Assembly: GCA_905250075.1 (NCBI GenBank)
Contig: CAJNOP010000121.1
Span: 70,375-134,374, forward strand
Length of the DNA stretch: 64,000 bases
From: Rotaria sp. Silwood1
Lineage: Eukaryota > Rotifera > Eurotatoria > Philodinida > Philodinidae
Reading direction: 5' to 3'
The notes beneath the pieces were generated by a model. It ran no database searches, was not told the DNA's origin, and was given only the letters and a program-made list of their open reading frames with translations. Shown piece after piece: positions 50,101 to 59,754 of this stretch. How positions within the stretch are numbered: position 1 is the stretch's first letter; every line of letters starts with the position of its first letter. The position numbers were made by a program, and so were the translations under genes.

Positions 50101-53100
50101 TGAATTTAATTTAGAAATAAATATACATACATATTCATTTAGATATCCAGTTCTTTTTAAAGATGTTGATGAATATATTGATCCAATAATCTTAGATATT
50201 TTATCAAAAAATATTCAAGGTGATTCAACTCATCAATATGTTAAATTAGGTGATAAATATGTTGATATTGATAAAAATTTTCGCATGTATTTAACATGTC
50301 GTTTATCAAATCCAATATTATCTACTTTACATTTTTCTTATTCAAAAGTAATTAATTATACCGTAACATTAAAAGGTCTTGAAGAACAATTATTATCTTC
50401 ACTTGTTAAAATTGAAAGACGTGAATTAGAAGAAATGCGTGAAACATTAATTCAAGAAATATTTGAAAATCAACAACAACAAAAATTACTTGAAGATTCA
50501 CTTTTAAGAGAATTAACAACAAGTACTGGGTTTGTTTCTTCAAAAAAAAAAAAAAATTAAATTTTTCATATCTTTATTTTTTCGTAATTTAGAAATATTC
50601 TTGATAATACAGAATTAATTGAAACATTAGAAAATACAAAAACTAAAGTCAATGAAGTTATTCAAGCATTAAATTTAGGTGAACGAACTCGACAAGATAT
50701 TGAAAAATTACGTGATACATATAGATTAGCTGCTAGACGTGGTGCTGTACTTTATTTTTCTTTAGTTCAAATGTCCATTATTAATTCAATGGTTTGTTTA
50801 AAAAACAGTAAAAATAAACTATTTAGAGAAAATCTTGTCACAAAATATTCGCTCATATTCTATTCTAATTAGTTAGAAATTCAATTTGTCGTTATTTTCG
50901 AATATATATATTTATCTTTCTGAAGTAATGATTAACAATTATCAGTAAATTTTGTGAATAGCTCTGATATTGTATGTGTACAAAGCAAAATAATGGTTTT
51001 GATACAGTCATTAGTTGATGTATTAGAATAGCTTTAACTTAAAATTATTCCAGAGCACTGAACTCAATACAAAATAAAATTTTATCTATAGGTACTCACT
51101 AAAGAGTTAGTTTCTATGAAAGTCAATATGAATAAAAATTTCACTGTGTAATAAATTACTATTAAAAATACAAAAGTTTAAAAACTTGTAATGCAAAAGG
51201 AAATAACATGTTTTGTCGAACAGTATTTACTCTACACAACTGGCCAATATAGTGTAATGTACAATTATTATTTTGGATCTTCTAAAAGAATCGGATGATA
51301 ACTGTCAAATCTTACCTCAAAAGAAAATTCTGATCAAATATTTAGAAATAGTGAACAAGTTTAATTCTAACTAACTGTGTTTTACAAGGCAACTTCTTCA
51401 AATGTCTCTTCCTGATTTCAATGATTTTCTGTCTGAAATTGGACTAAGCTATCGACTTTAGATTTGGAACTTTGTGAATAACAAGACCTTAACTCAACTG
51501 GTTTCCATAAAAAAAATTCGGATGTTCTGAACTAATTCATTTCGATGCAAGGAGTTTTTATAATATATAACTGTTTTGCATGAATAGTGTACAGAGGATG
51601 CAGTTTTTGAAAGCACCATATGTTGAAGAGATTTTGTTCAAAACTTTTGAATTTTTTCTATGGAAGCTAGTCTAACTGAGATATCTATATATGCAAAGTT
51701 TCACGATCGAAATTTGAAAATATGATTTTTCGAAATTCTGTCATCGTACAAAATATTTCACAGGAAAACGTTCCATAATGTTTAATCGATTTTTGATCTA
51801 AACAATATTCAGGTGACTTCATAGTAATTAGTGAACAAGTGTAAGAAGATTGGATTGTCTGAGCCATTGTTTTTTGTGATATCAAATTTTTGCTGCATTT
51901 TTTCACAGACAACTATGATCATTGTTAGATCCAATTGAAAATTGAACAGTCTTTGATTTAAAAAACTTCTGAAGTGGATCACAGTTTTCTGTTAAAAAAT
52001 GCAGCAAGAACTCGATATCTCAAGAATAAAGATTCAGAAAGCGAATTCTCTCAAACTTTTACACTACTCATCATGACTTCTCATCTGAATGTAGTCTCGA
52101 TCAAAAAGCAATTGAACACTTGCCCACATTCCAATAGAACCTCAAATTGCTTTAGGATTTTGATTAGAATTCAATGTAGTATCTATAGGTAAAAAAGATC
52201 TTCGAAATCCGACCACATTATCTGATGGAATTCTCTTTCGTAAGTGACTGAAAAATGAATGAGTAAATATTTTGTGCCAAGACCTTCATGTCATAATGTG
52301 ATACTAAACACTTTTCCTTTTGTTTTTTTTTTTTTATTCTAGTATCAATATTCATTAAATTCTTTTCTAACAGTTTTTGAATATAGTGTAAAAAGTTCAC
52401 AAACAAATATAAAATTAAATAAACGTTTACAATCAATAATAAATACATTAACTTATCAAATATATTGTTATGGTACAACAGGAATGTTTGAAAAACATAA
52501 ATTACTTTATTCATTTATAATAACTATACAAATTGAATTAGATCAACAAATCATTAATTATAATCAAATAGATTTTTTTCTTAAAGGTAATTTATCATTA
52601 GATAAATCTTTAACAATTAAATCAAAACCAATATTTAATTGGTTAACATATGATGCATGGCATCATTGTTTATATCTAACAAAAAATTTTCCTGAAAAAT
52701 TTCAAAATTTATTAATCAATATACAAGAAAATTATCATGAATGGAAACAATGGATTGAATATGATCAACCAGAAAATTCTCTATTACCAAAACCATATAA
52801 TGATATATTAAATAATTTTGAACGATTAATGTTATTAAGATGTTTTTGTCAAAATAGAATTATTTTTGCTATAAATAATTATGTAACTAAAATCATGGGA
52901 GAAAAATATATTATTCCACCAACAATTTATTTTGATTCTATATTTGAACAATCAACATCACAAATACCAATTATATTTATACTTTCACCAGGATCTGATC
53001 CAACAAATGATATTCAAAAATTATCAGAAAGAAAAAATCATATTCGAAAAATTAATATTGAAAATGGAATAACAGGAAATGATGAACAAAAATCTTTAAG

Positions 53101-56100
53101 AATACTTGCTATGGGTCAAGGTCAAGAAAAATTTGCATTACAAGCATTACATACAGCACAATATCAAGGAACTTGGTTATTACTTCAAAATTGTCATTTA
53201 CTTTTACCATTTTTAAATGAATTAGAAAAAGAATTGGAAATATCAACGAAATCACATGTAATTATATTAAATTATTCAAATTAATGAACAAAAAAGAAAA
53301 TTTTTAAAGATCTATATACATGCCAAATCTAATTGTCTTGATATAAACCGTAATAAGTTCAGATAAGATATGTACCGAATCTAAACTCTAGTTTGGTACC
53401 CAGATCCGAGTTCGGAAATGATCTAATTAGTTCAATCCGTGTCGAGTAAATTGAGCAAATGTCTAAGTGATTAATTGAAGTATATGGATAAACATGGCAG
53501 TAGTCTTAGGGTACATATAAGTTTGAACTAGAATATTTCTGAACATTATTGACTTGTTTTATGAATGCCTGCAAACTTCTGGTTTTTGAAATGAAAGATG
53601 CCATCATTGCAAAATCAATATTCTATTAAAAAAAAACCAATGGCTTAAATAAAACTATTTCTCTGATTAGAACCTATCGAGTCTAAAATTTATGGACTCA
53701 AACCGTATTCATAATTTCAGCGAAATTTTTTTGAGTTTCGATCTGATATTCGGTGCATAAATGTGAGATATTTTTTGTTGATTATGTATATCCTGCAACT
53801 AATACAGTTGAAATATTTCTCACACAATCTTGATGATGATCTTATAATAGTCAAGGCATTATTGGCTGTTACTTTTAGAAAATGATCTGGTAGGTCGGTT
53901 CTGAACTCGACCAATAGAAAAACAAGGAACTTGCTAAAACCTAATAAAATCATTTTTCTATATACTATATGTAAAAATCATTTTGTAAATATTTTAATAT
54001 TTGCAAATTTTCATCATTCTATTTTTTTTATGAGAAATCTGAAATTTTTTCAATTTCTCTATATGAAACATTTTAACGAAAGTTTTCTAGCATTGATTTC
54101 TTCTTGTTTGACAAGTGTAAAGAATATCTATAACATAGTTATATATTAATGTACTTCTTTTAATTTCAGCCAGATTTTCGTCTTTGGATGACAACAGAGC
54201 CAATTGAAAAATTTCCTAGTAAGTTAATTATATTTTTAAGATTGTTATCTATTGATTTCTTTTTTTTTAGTCGGACTTCTTCAAAAATCCTACAAAGTAG
54301 TAATAGAACCTCCATCAACTGTTAAATTAAATCTTCGTTCTACATTTGTTAATTTAAATTTACAAACATTTACTGAATCAGATCATCCAGCATATCCTTG
54401 TATGATATTTATGCTTGCTTTCTTTCATGCAATTATACTTGATCGAAGAAAATATGATAAAATTGGATGGTCATGTAACTATGATTTTAATGAATCAGAT
54501 TGTAAATCTTTTTTGATTAATAGATAAATAAAATTAATATTTTAGACTTTTTTTTTAGTTCATGTTTCAGTCGATATCTTAAAAGCTTATTTAAATATGA
54601 GTTTGGAACGCGGTAGTCTTGAAATTCAATGGCCAACATTACGATATTTAATTGGAGAAGGTATATTTGAATTGAAGATTTTATGAAATACGATCTGAAA
54701 GTAATTTTGAAGTATATAGGATTGGAATTTGTACCTGTAATCGTGACAGACATCTTAGAAACGGTTCATCACAAACCTCTGTAGTAACCCCTCTTTTTCA
54801 TCGTAAAATAAAAAGATGGCAAAGAACTGTGTCCCACAAAAGATATAATAAAAAAATAGTCTCCTTGTGATTAGCAACAGCAGCTATATTGTGTTTGATA
54901 TTTTAAACTTCCACGTACTGCGCTAACAGTTTTTTTTCTTTCTATTCAATAAAATTATTTTTTGTTTGTAGTTATATACGGTGGTCGTGTAATTGATTCA
55001 TATGATCGACGTATAATTCATACTTATATGAAAGAATATTTCGGAGATTTTGTTTTTGATTATTTTCAACCATTTCATTTCTTTATTGATACTAATAAAT
55101 CATTGAAATATGATTATTTTATACCTGAATTACGTGATTTTTTATCAGCAAAACAAAGATGGTTATTAAGAGAAGCAAATATATCCGTCTGTATTTGTTG
55201 TTTTTTTTTTGATTGTCTTTTTTTCTTTATTTAATTATTTTAGATTGAACCACAAATTGAATATAATTTCGAAAAATTTTTACCTGAAAAAGTTTCAAAT
55301 CTTTTTCAACGTAATATAGAAAAATCAAATATTGACATTAATCAAATTGAATATCAACGAATTGATTATCAACTTTTATCTAAAAATGTTCTTTTCAATC
55401 AATTCTTTCCTTATTCCATTTTTCGTGATCTTTATCTAGCTTATATTGATCAATTACCACTTTACAATCCACCCGATATACTTGGTTTACATGCAAATGC
55501 AGAAATCAATTATTTAACTAAAACAGCTTATGAAATTTATTCAATGATGCTTGATATTCAACCAGAACAACATGAAATTGAAGATAGTTCAAGTAGAGAT
55601 CGTAAGAAAAATTGTTTCTTCATATATAAAAATAAAAGACGTTCTCAGGACTGATAACATCATTAAATTATATTTTGTATGGTTTTGATGAAATGAAATG
55701 CTTCTCAATATTTTGATGAGCTAATCTGTAGCAAGGTTTGTAATCGAGTGGGCTGGCTATTGACCAAATACTCGATCAGTTATCTTATAGATTTATTCAA
55801 GTAACTATGCACTGAGATAATTTTCAGTAGGTTACTCAATCAAGCATCTGTGACGCACTGGTAGCAAAGAATTTTCGAGTAAATCGCTAGAATCGCTTCA
55901 TGAAAGAATCTCGACAAGTGATAAAAAGTGTTTGAAATGAGATTTGTGTTATTATGTAGAATCTATGGAGACTAGGCAAAACCTATAATGATTTGAGTCT
56001 TTGTTGCTTTGTTGTCGAGTTATAACCATTTCAATGCTACCATGACGACCCAAAATTTTGTCCATAAATAAATCTAATGAGTCATGGAGTATACTGAAAT

Positions 56101-57889
56101 TTTCAGTTAAAACAAATGTTTTCCTTCTGAGATAGCAGATTTACAATAGAATATTTTTATTATTAATCTTATCTAACATATGTATATTCGTTGAGGATGT
56201 GATATTTCAAAAAGAAAACCTTCGTTCACGGTAACACTTTCGATGGATGATATAGACCATAAATTCAGTGAAGTAGCCATAACTCTAAAAGAATACTACA
56301 GTTATACTAGATTACTACTAAATAAATCTTTGCCAAAATTTCGAACATTTAATATTAATGTAGTTTTAAAAAAAGTATGAGCTTCATTGACTTTTTTTCT
56401 CCAGTAACTACAAGTCTTTCACAACATAATAGATCGCCTATGTAACAGTTCCACAATTGTCAAAACGTAATTTCAATACAATGATCATTTTATGCCAATA
56501 GTCACCATGAAATATTTTCTATCCGGTCTTTGAATTAATCAAATTCTTTCAAGATTTTGTATAAAAAAAGCTAATTTCTACTATCATTTCAACCAGTAAA
56601 GATCTGTCAGAAGAAAAGTTCAAGATTTTCAAGATTCAATGTCTCAAGAGTAATATATTCTTTTGGATTGAAATTTCATACTTCAATATTCACAAATAGC
56701 TTACTAGAGATTAAAAAAATATACAGTGAAATTAATAACTTGATGAGGACAGCTTATCAAGCAATTCTTTATGGATTGACGAGTGACATTGATGTACGTT
56801 CTCCTGTAAGATAATGTCTGTTAAGATTAGTGTTCATTATTTAACAGAAGCACGCACAGATTTTTATTTCGAAATAAACTCTCATATAGAAAACAATCAT
56901 ACATTGTTTTTGTTTTGTCTATATCTTTGAAATATTATAAAAATATAAATTATTTAGAATTTGTTTTATCCTTAATTGATGATATTCTTCAACAAATTCC
57001 ACCAAAAAAAGATCTCAATATTATAAAACAAAAATTTAAACAAAATTTAACACCATTAACAATTGTTCTTTTTCAAGAAATTCAACGATTTAATTTACTT
57101 ACATCAATTATGTGGAAATCAATCAATGAATTAAAACAAGCATTAAATGGTCAAATTAGTTTTTCATTTCAACTTGATGAAATAAATAAATATCTTTATC
57201 ATGGACAAATACCATTATTATGGAGATCATATACACCACAAACAAAAAAATCACTTGGAAATTGGATTGAACATTTTCAACAAAGAAATCAACAATATGA
57301 AAAATGGATACATAATGGTTGATAATTATTTATTAACTTTCAAAAATTCTTAAATTTTTTTTTTTATATCAATTTAGGTGAACTTAAAATAATTAATTTA
57401 AGTGGATTACATGTACCTGAATCTTATTTAGCTGCTATTCTACAAATAGCTGCACGTAAAAATCAATGGCCTTTAGATAAAGTAACATTCTATACAAATG
57501 TTACAAAATGGCAAAATATAGGTTTGAGTGAATTTTCTTTAAATAAAATATTGTTCATTATCAATTTAGATGATGTTGATGCATCTATTCAAGGTATTTG
57601 TTTAATTGAAGGTTTGTATTTAGAAGGTGCTGGATGGGATATAGAAAATCATTGTTTAATTGAACAATCACATAAACAACTTATTCAAATGATGCCCTTA
57701 ATTAAAATTATACCTATTGAAACACATCGATTTAATATAAATAATTATTTACGAACACCAGTTTATGTAACAAGTGATCGACGAAATGCAATGGGTGTTG
57801 GTTTAGTATTTGAAGCTAGTCTTTATTCAAAAAAAGATCTTTCACATTGGATACTCAATGGTGTATGTTTATTATTGAATACTGATTAA
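24381..57889 (+). CDS. DNAH10: Axonemal dynein heavy chain 10 (inner arm), complete 46-exon gene
   Basis: Forty-six exons, assigned by hand, keep phase from ATG 24381 to the stop at 57887-57889 and sum to about 4844 residues, slightly longer than vertebrate DNAH10. Order: N-terminal tail, linker, AAA1-AAA4 with four P-loops, coiled-coil stalk with microtubule-binding tip, AAA5-AAA6, C-terminal domain. DNAH10 rather than another dynein is indicated by [10 protein letters not shown] in the linker, the segment GPTSGGKT in AAA2, and an ending close to [15 protein letters not shown]. The product is the heavy chain of an inner-arm motor (I1/f type by family knowledge) that bends cilia, here those of the rotifer corona and gut. 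Odd points: intron 25 begins GA not GT, the end of exon 2 is uncertain, and roughly twenty introns exceed 300 bp. Exon coordinates are in the block entries below. Confidence 0.93.
26455..26525. repeat. Dispersed repeat family R3, copy in DNAH10 intron 2
   Basis: Similar by eye to 35613-35695 and 54835-54905: a shared order of AAATAGATAGAAT-like, TGTGATTAG-like and CTATTGTGTTT-like blocks. About 70 bp each, with no coding capacity. Probably fragments of one old element. Confidence 0.5.
28600..28700. repeat. Dispersed repeat family R2, copy in DNAH10 intron 4
   Basis: Similar to 49860-49960 in intron 35: shared TCATTTCATG, AATACTTTG and TTGAACAAC blocks in the same order and spacing. About 70% identity by eye. 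Confidence 0.55.
31094..31175. repeat. Dispersed repeat family R4, copy in DNAH10 intron 6
   Basis: Similar to 37243-37325 in intron 13: shared GACTAT-TGCAT-ATGAG-AATATTC blocks, about 75% identity by eye. Confidence 0.5.
32950..38135 (+). CDS. DNAH10: DNAH10 part 2: distal tail and linker (exons 9-15)
   Basis: Exons 32950-34024, 35300-35473, 36024-36227, 36297-36512, 36572-37175, 37852-37967, 38036-38135. The block contains [12 protein letters not shown], the diagnostic [10 protein letters not shown], and [11 protein letters not shown] just before AAA1. The linker is the mechanical element that swings during the power stroke. Exon 13 encodes a run of nine glutamines from a CAA repeat at 36862-36888, in a loop that is usually short. 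Exon 14 ends at GTATAC (37968) and exon 15 starts after TTTAAG at 38036; without this small intron the frame breaks. Large introns at 32176-32949, 34025-35299, 35474-36023 and 37176-37851 contain no gene. Confidence 0.85.
35613..35695. repeat. Dispersed repeat family R3, copy in DNAH10 intron 10
   Basis: Second copy of the family at 26455-26525, best preserved around the AATATAGATAGAAT and TGTGATTAA blocks. Confidence 0.5.
36862..36888 (+). repeat. CAA repeat encoding polyglutamine in DNAH10
   Basis: Nine consecutive CAA codons inside exon 13. As a pure triplet repeat in coding sequence it is likely to vary in length between alleles. Confidence 0.85.
37243..37325. repeat. Dispersed repeat family R4, copy in DNAH10 intron 13
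   Basis: Partner of 31094-31175, same orientation. Confidence 0.5.
38187..39614 (+). CDS. DNAH10: DNAH10 part 3: AAA1 motor domain (exons 16-22)
   Basis: Exons 38187-38272, 38336-38412, 38465-38495, 38556-38645, 38804-38876, 38948-39166, 39491-39614. AAA1 is the main ATP hydrolysis site. Walker A GPAGTGKT (about residues 2078-2085) opens exon 19; Walker B is in [20 protein letters not shown] and LFRPVVV follow. All catalytic residues appear intact. Exon 18 is a 31-bp microexon coding [10 protein letters not shown]; skipping it would shift the frame. The catalytic core is split by five introns, two of them over 150 bp. Confidence 0.9.
39680..42232 (+). CDS. DNAH10: DNAH10 part 4: AAA2 (exons 23-27)
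   Basis: Exons 39680-40032, 40088-40221, 41260-41381, 41439-41773, 41829-42232. Walker A GPTSGGKT is split across exons 23/24 and Walker B is IVFDGDVD. The exon 25/26 junction should read ENM|NSVMDDN, a near-invariant dynein segment. This requires an intron at 41382-41438 that starts GAATGT instead of GT. The alternative is a cryptic donor at 41386 with a second AG at 41444-41445, keeping frame but replacing NSV with EF. The 1.04-kb intron 40222-41259 is mostly foldback element copy B. Confidence 0.88.
40586..41201. mobile_element. Foldback (MITE-like) element, copy B, in DNAH10 intron 24
   Basis: Arms 40586-40862 and 40919-41201 are inverted copies of about 280 bp at roughly 90% identity by eye, with a loop of about 56 bp. 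Examples: TTTGACTGTTC / GAACAGTCAAA and GAGTTATGAAAAAACTGC / its reverse complement. The outer ends carry CGAAGGA / TCCCTCG. The arms' high identity makes this the youngest-looking copy of the family. No coding capacity, so any transposase must act in trans. Transcribed within the DNAH10 pre-mRNA, it would form a long hairpin. Confidence 0.85.
41382..41383 (+). promoter_or_regulatory. Non-canonical (GA) splice donor in DNAH10 intron 25
   Basis: The intron predicted from protein conservation spans 41382-41438 and begins GAATGT. A single T-to-A change from GTATGT, a donor sequence used elsewhere in this gene, would explain it. Retaining the intron leads to an in-frame TAA within twelve codons. 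Confidence 0.6.
43118..46141 (+). CDS. DNAH10: DNAH10 part 5: AAA3 and AAA4 (exons 28-31)
   Basis: Exons 43118-43525, 44109-45061, 45132-45289, 46070-46141. AAA3 has Walker A GDTGSSKT (about residue 2711) and Walker [10 protein letters not shown]; it gates motor release. AAA4 has GTGGSGKK (about residue 3060), where the usual Q after K is K, and a FILNDTQ segment at Walker B. Both sites look able to bind nucleotide; hydrolysis at AAA4 is uncertain. Introns 42233-43117, 43526-44108 and 45290-46069 are large; the second is nearly filled by foldback copy C. Confidence 0.88.
43537..44060. mobile_element. Foldback (MITE-like) element, copy C, in DNAH10 intron 28
   Basis: Terminal inverted repeats 43537-43570 and 44027-44060 (TGAGAGAA...ACTCATCGT against its complement, a few mismatches) plus an inner inverted pair near 43803-43821 and 43861-43880. 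The right half is colinear with copies A and B through the GAAATTTTC core. The element fills nearly the whole 583-bp intron. Confidence 0.75.
46197..48795 (+). CDS. DNAH10: DNAH10 part 6: stalk, microtubule-binding tip and start of AAA5 (exons 32-35)
   Basis: Exons 46197-46522, 47161-47240, 47558-47800, 47861-48795. Exons 32-34 encode the ascending coiled coil rich in E, K, Q and L. The tip follows around [12 protein letters not shown] and HPSISWKDV, and exon 35 gives the descending helix and AAA5, with [13 protein letters not shown] as a conserved landmark. The stalk transmits the nucleotide state to microtubule binding. Introns 46523-47160, 47241-47557 and 48796-50142 are enlarged and contain no gene. 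Confidence 0.88.
49860..49960. repeat. Dispersed repeat family R2, copy in DNAH10 intron 35
   Basis: Partner of 28600-28700, same orientation. Confidence 0.5.
50143..54660 (+). CDS. DNAH10: DNAH10 part 7: AAA5-AAA6 (exons 36-41)
   Basis: Exons 50143-50529, 50593-50791, 52343-53257, 54170-54218, 54271-54501, 54559-54660. Landmarks: [51 protein letters not shown], then [10 protein letters not shown] and [12 protein letters not shown]5 and AAA6 do not hydrolyse ATP in dyneins and complete the ring. Introns 50792-52342 (1.55 kb) and 53258-54169 (0.9 kb) hold only repeat-like DNA. Confidence 0.88.
54835..54905. repeat. Dispersed repeat family R3, copy in DNAH10 intron 41
   Basis: Third copy of the family, best preserved around CTTGTGATTAG and CTATATTGTGTTT. 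Confidence 0.45.
54972..57889 (+). CDS. DNAH10: DNAH10 part 8: C-terminal domain (exons 42-46)
   Basis: Exons 54972-55186, 55244-55601, 56958-57317, 57378-57521, 57570-57889. It begins [13 protein letters not shown] and includes [37 protein letters not shown] and PVYVTSDRR, then the stop at 57887. This domain caps the ring and tunes processivity. The 1.36-kb intron 55602-56957 carries degenerate foldback copy D. Confidence 0.9.
55900..56150. repeat. Degenerate foldback element, copy D, in DNAH10 intron 43
   Basis: Shows the family core in order: an AAATTTTGTCC block, a CTACTTGT-like position, then TGAAATTTTCAGTTAAAA. Inverted arms are no longer evident, so this looks like an old half-element. 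Confidence 0.45.
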
Positions 57890-57930
57890 ATAAACATATA
57901 TTAAAGAAATAGTTATTTTTTATTTTATAA

Positions 57931-57936
57931 AATAAA
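57931..57936 (+). promoter_or_regulatory. Candidate poly(A) signal of DNAH10
   Basis: AATAAA 42 bp after the stop codon, in a T- and A-rich 3' end. Confidence 0.45.
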
Positions 57937-58215
57937 AACATACTGAAATAATTGAATTGTTAAATGTGACAAAAGTTTTGCGATATTCTTTCTTTTCAAT
58001 GATATTCATGAGATTTTTCTAACTGATTCGACTGGCACAGTGTGCAATGGATAAAGAGATTTTCTTGTCACTCACATCTATACCTTCACAAAGAGTATTT
58101 GTACACTGATTTAAGTATTTAAGCCCATTATTAGTGCATTTCTGTAAATGATTTCAATACGAGTCAAAGTCGACAACCTGATGTTCAGAAGGAATTACAC
58201 AAAAAAGACTGAAAC

Positions 58216-58500
58216 ATAGTCTAACGAGGGAACCTCTCCAAGTGTTAATCGCCGATCGAGCTCATATTTTGCCCACAAGTAAGACTCGATGAGACTAGCA
58301 GAAGCCCGGAACGATTTGTCCCCATACGCTGTCCTTCCGGGTTTACGACCGTTTTCCTGGCTTTTCGATCTCTGGCTATGATATTTATAGGAAAGCTCAA
58401 CAATGGAATTTTGACCTGAAATTTTGTTCGTAAACAGGTCTCATGGTGACTAGAATGTCTTAGAAGTTTCAGTTAAAGAAAACAAAATTTACAACGTCGT
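58216..58500. repeat. Foldback element, copy E (half-element)
   Basis: Begins TAACGAGGGAA, as the outer end of copy B does, then runs GAGCTCATAT, TTTTGACCTGAAATTTTGT and AGTTTCAGTTAAAG, colinear with copy A read on the minus strand. Only one arm is present. Confidence 0.55.
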
Positions 58501-59754
58501 ATTTGAACTGCCCTATACATTGTTCACAGTGTGGGTCTCGGCGTGAGTCACTGAAGAGGATCACATGTACACCCGCCCACACCCACACCCTCAGGATTTG
58601 AAAAAAGCGTTCATCCACTGGCAAACATTAGCCACCTTTTTAACCCTGGATACTGCATGCAACGAAAAACTGCTTTGTAAAGTACCATTCGGGCAGCAAC
58701 GCAGAAAATGTTGGAGGTAATTTTCCAAATAGAAACAAAACCTCAAGTTTTTGCGCTTCTAAAATTCGAAAAACGTGTTTCAAACACTGGGATTTTCCTA
58801 CTTATTTTAAAAACAATTTTTATGCCATTAATTTCTAGAGTTCCCAACGACACTTAGACACTAGATATGCAGAAAATGTATATATCGCAAGGACTAGCTT
58901 TCTATAAAAAGCTTGTCAGCGTTGCTCTGCAAAGAAAATCTTGACAAGTTGAAGCCACTGACCGGGGAAAAGATTTCCTAGTATATGTCTACGGCAATAA
59001 AAAACCTGTAAAGAGAAAAATTTTATTGAAACACCATAGCTTAAGTTATACATTTTTACGGAATTCTTGTGTTGCATGAAACTGGAATTCGAAAGTTTTG
59101 CACACATGTTGATTAAATACAATTTTTTGAAAGAAAGACAATGAATGAAGAATATTGTGAATCCATGAATGGTGCTTCCCAGACAGTTGCTCCTACGACA
59201 CTTGCTCTCCAGTATCATTCGTATTGAGCTATCTTTTTTTGTTGACAACTTAAAAATGTTTATTGCGAACTTTAAAATGAATGAAACGAAAAAGAGCACA
59301 ATGTGATTGTACATTTATGTAGCATTTCAAGATAGCACGAGATTCTCTAACTGATTTTAAAATTATAGCTAAAATTACTATACTGCCATTGTAGTTTGAA
59401 GTAAAACCACTACTGTAGAGTGCTTGAAGATCACAGAACAATTGAGATAAACAAATACTATACATAGACAAGTATATCATCAACTAAATAAAGATAATTG
59501 GATGACTGTGTTCTTTTATTTATCATGCTTTCATTTAATCTAATTATTTGATCTCATACATTTTCACTATCACTAATTAATTAAATATCGATGAAAGATA
59601 ATCCAATAAAATATGGTTGACTAGTAAAAGATATTAATACGTGATTATTCTTTGAGAATATTTGTTTTTTGAATTTCACCGGGTCACGTTTCATTTGCAA
59701 GGCATTACATCAACATTTTCTGATAGTGTTAATGATCAACTTATTTATTACACG

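Larger units (their letters stand above)
57890..59754. other. Intergenic region between DNAH10 and the FLYWCH-MULE locus
   Basis: Holds the DNAH10 3' end, foldback copy E at about 58216-58500, and a short CCCACA-rich patch at 58576-58590. A 132-codon frame on the minus strand at 58916-59314 shows no recognisable domain. The promoter of the transposase-like gene, if it ever had one, would lie here. Confidence 0.45.

Noticed and set aside
58576..58590. CCCACA repeats resembling the bdelloid telomere unit TGTGGG
   Set aside because: Only about two and a half units; similar CACACCC-type patches occur elsewhere in the window by chance.
58916..59314. 132-codon minus-strand frame
   Set aside because: Hydrophobic start and a few cysteines, but no domain, no plausible splice partners and no start context; possibly a decayed fragment.
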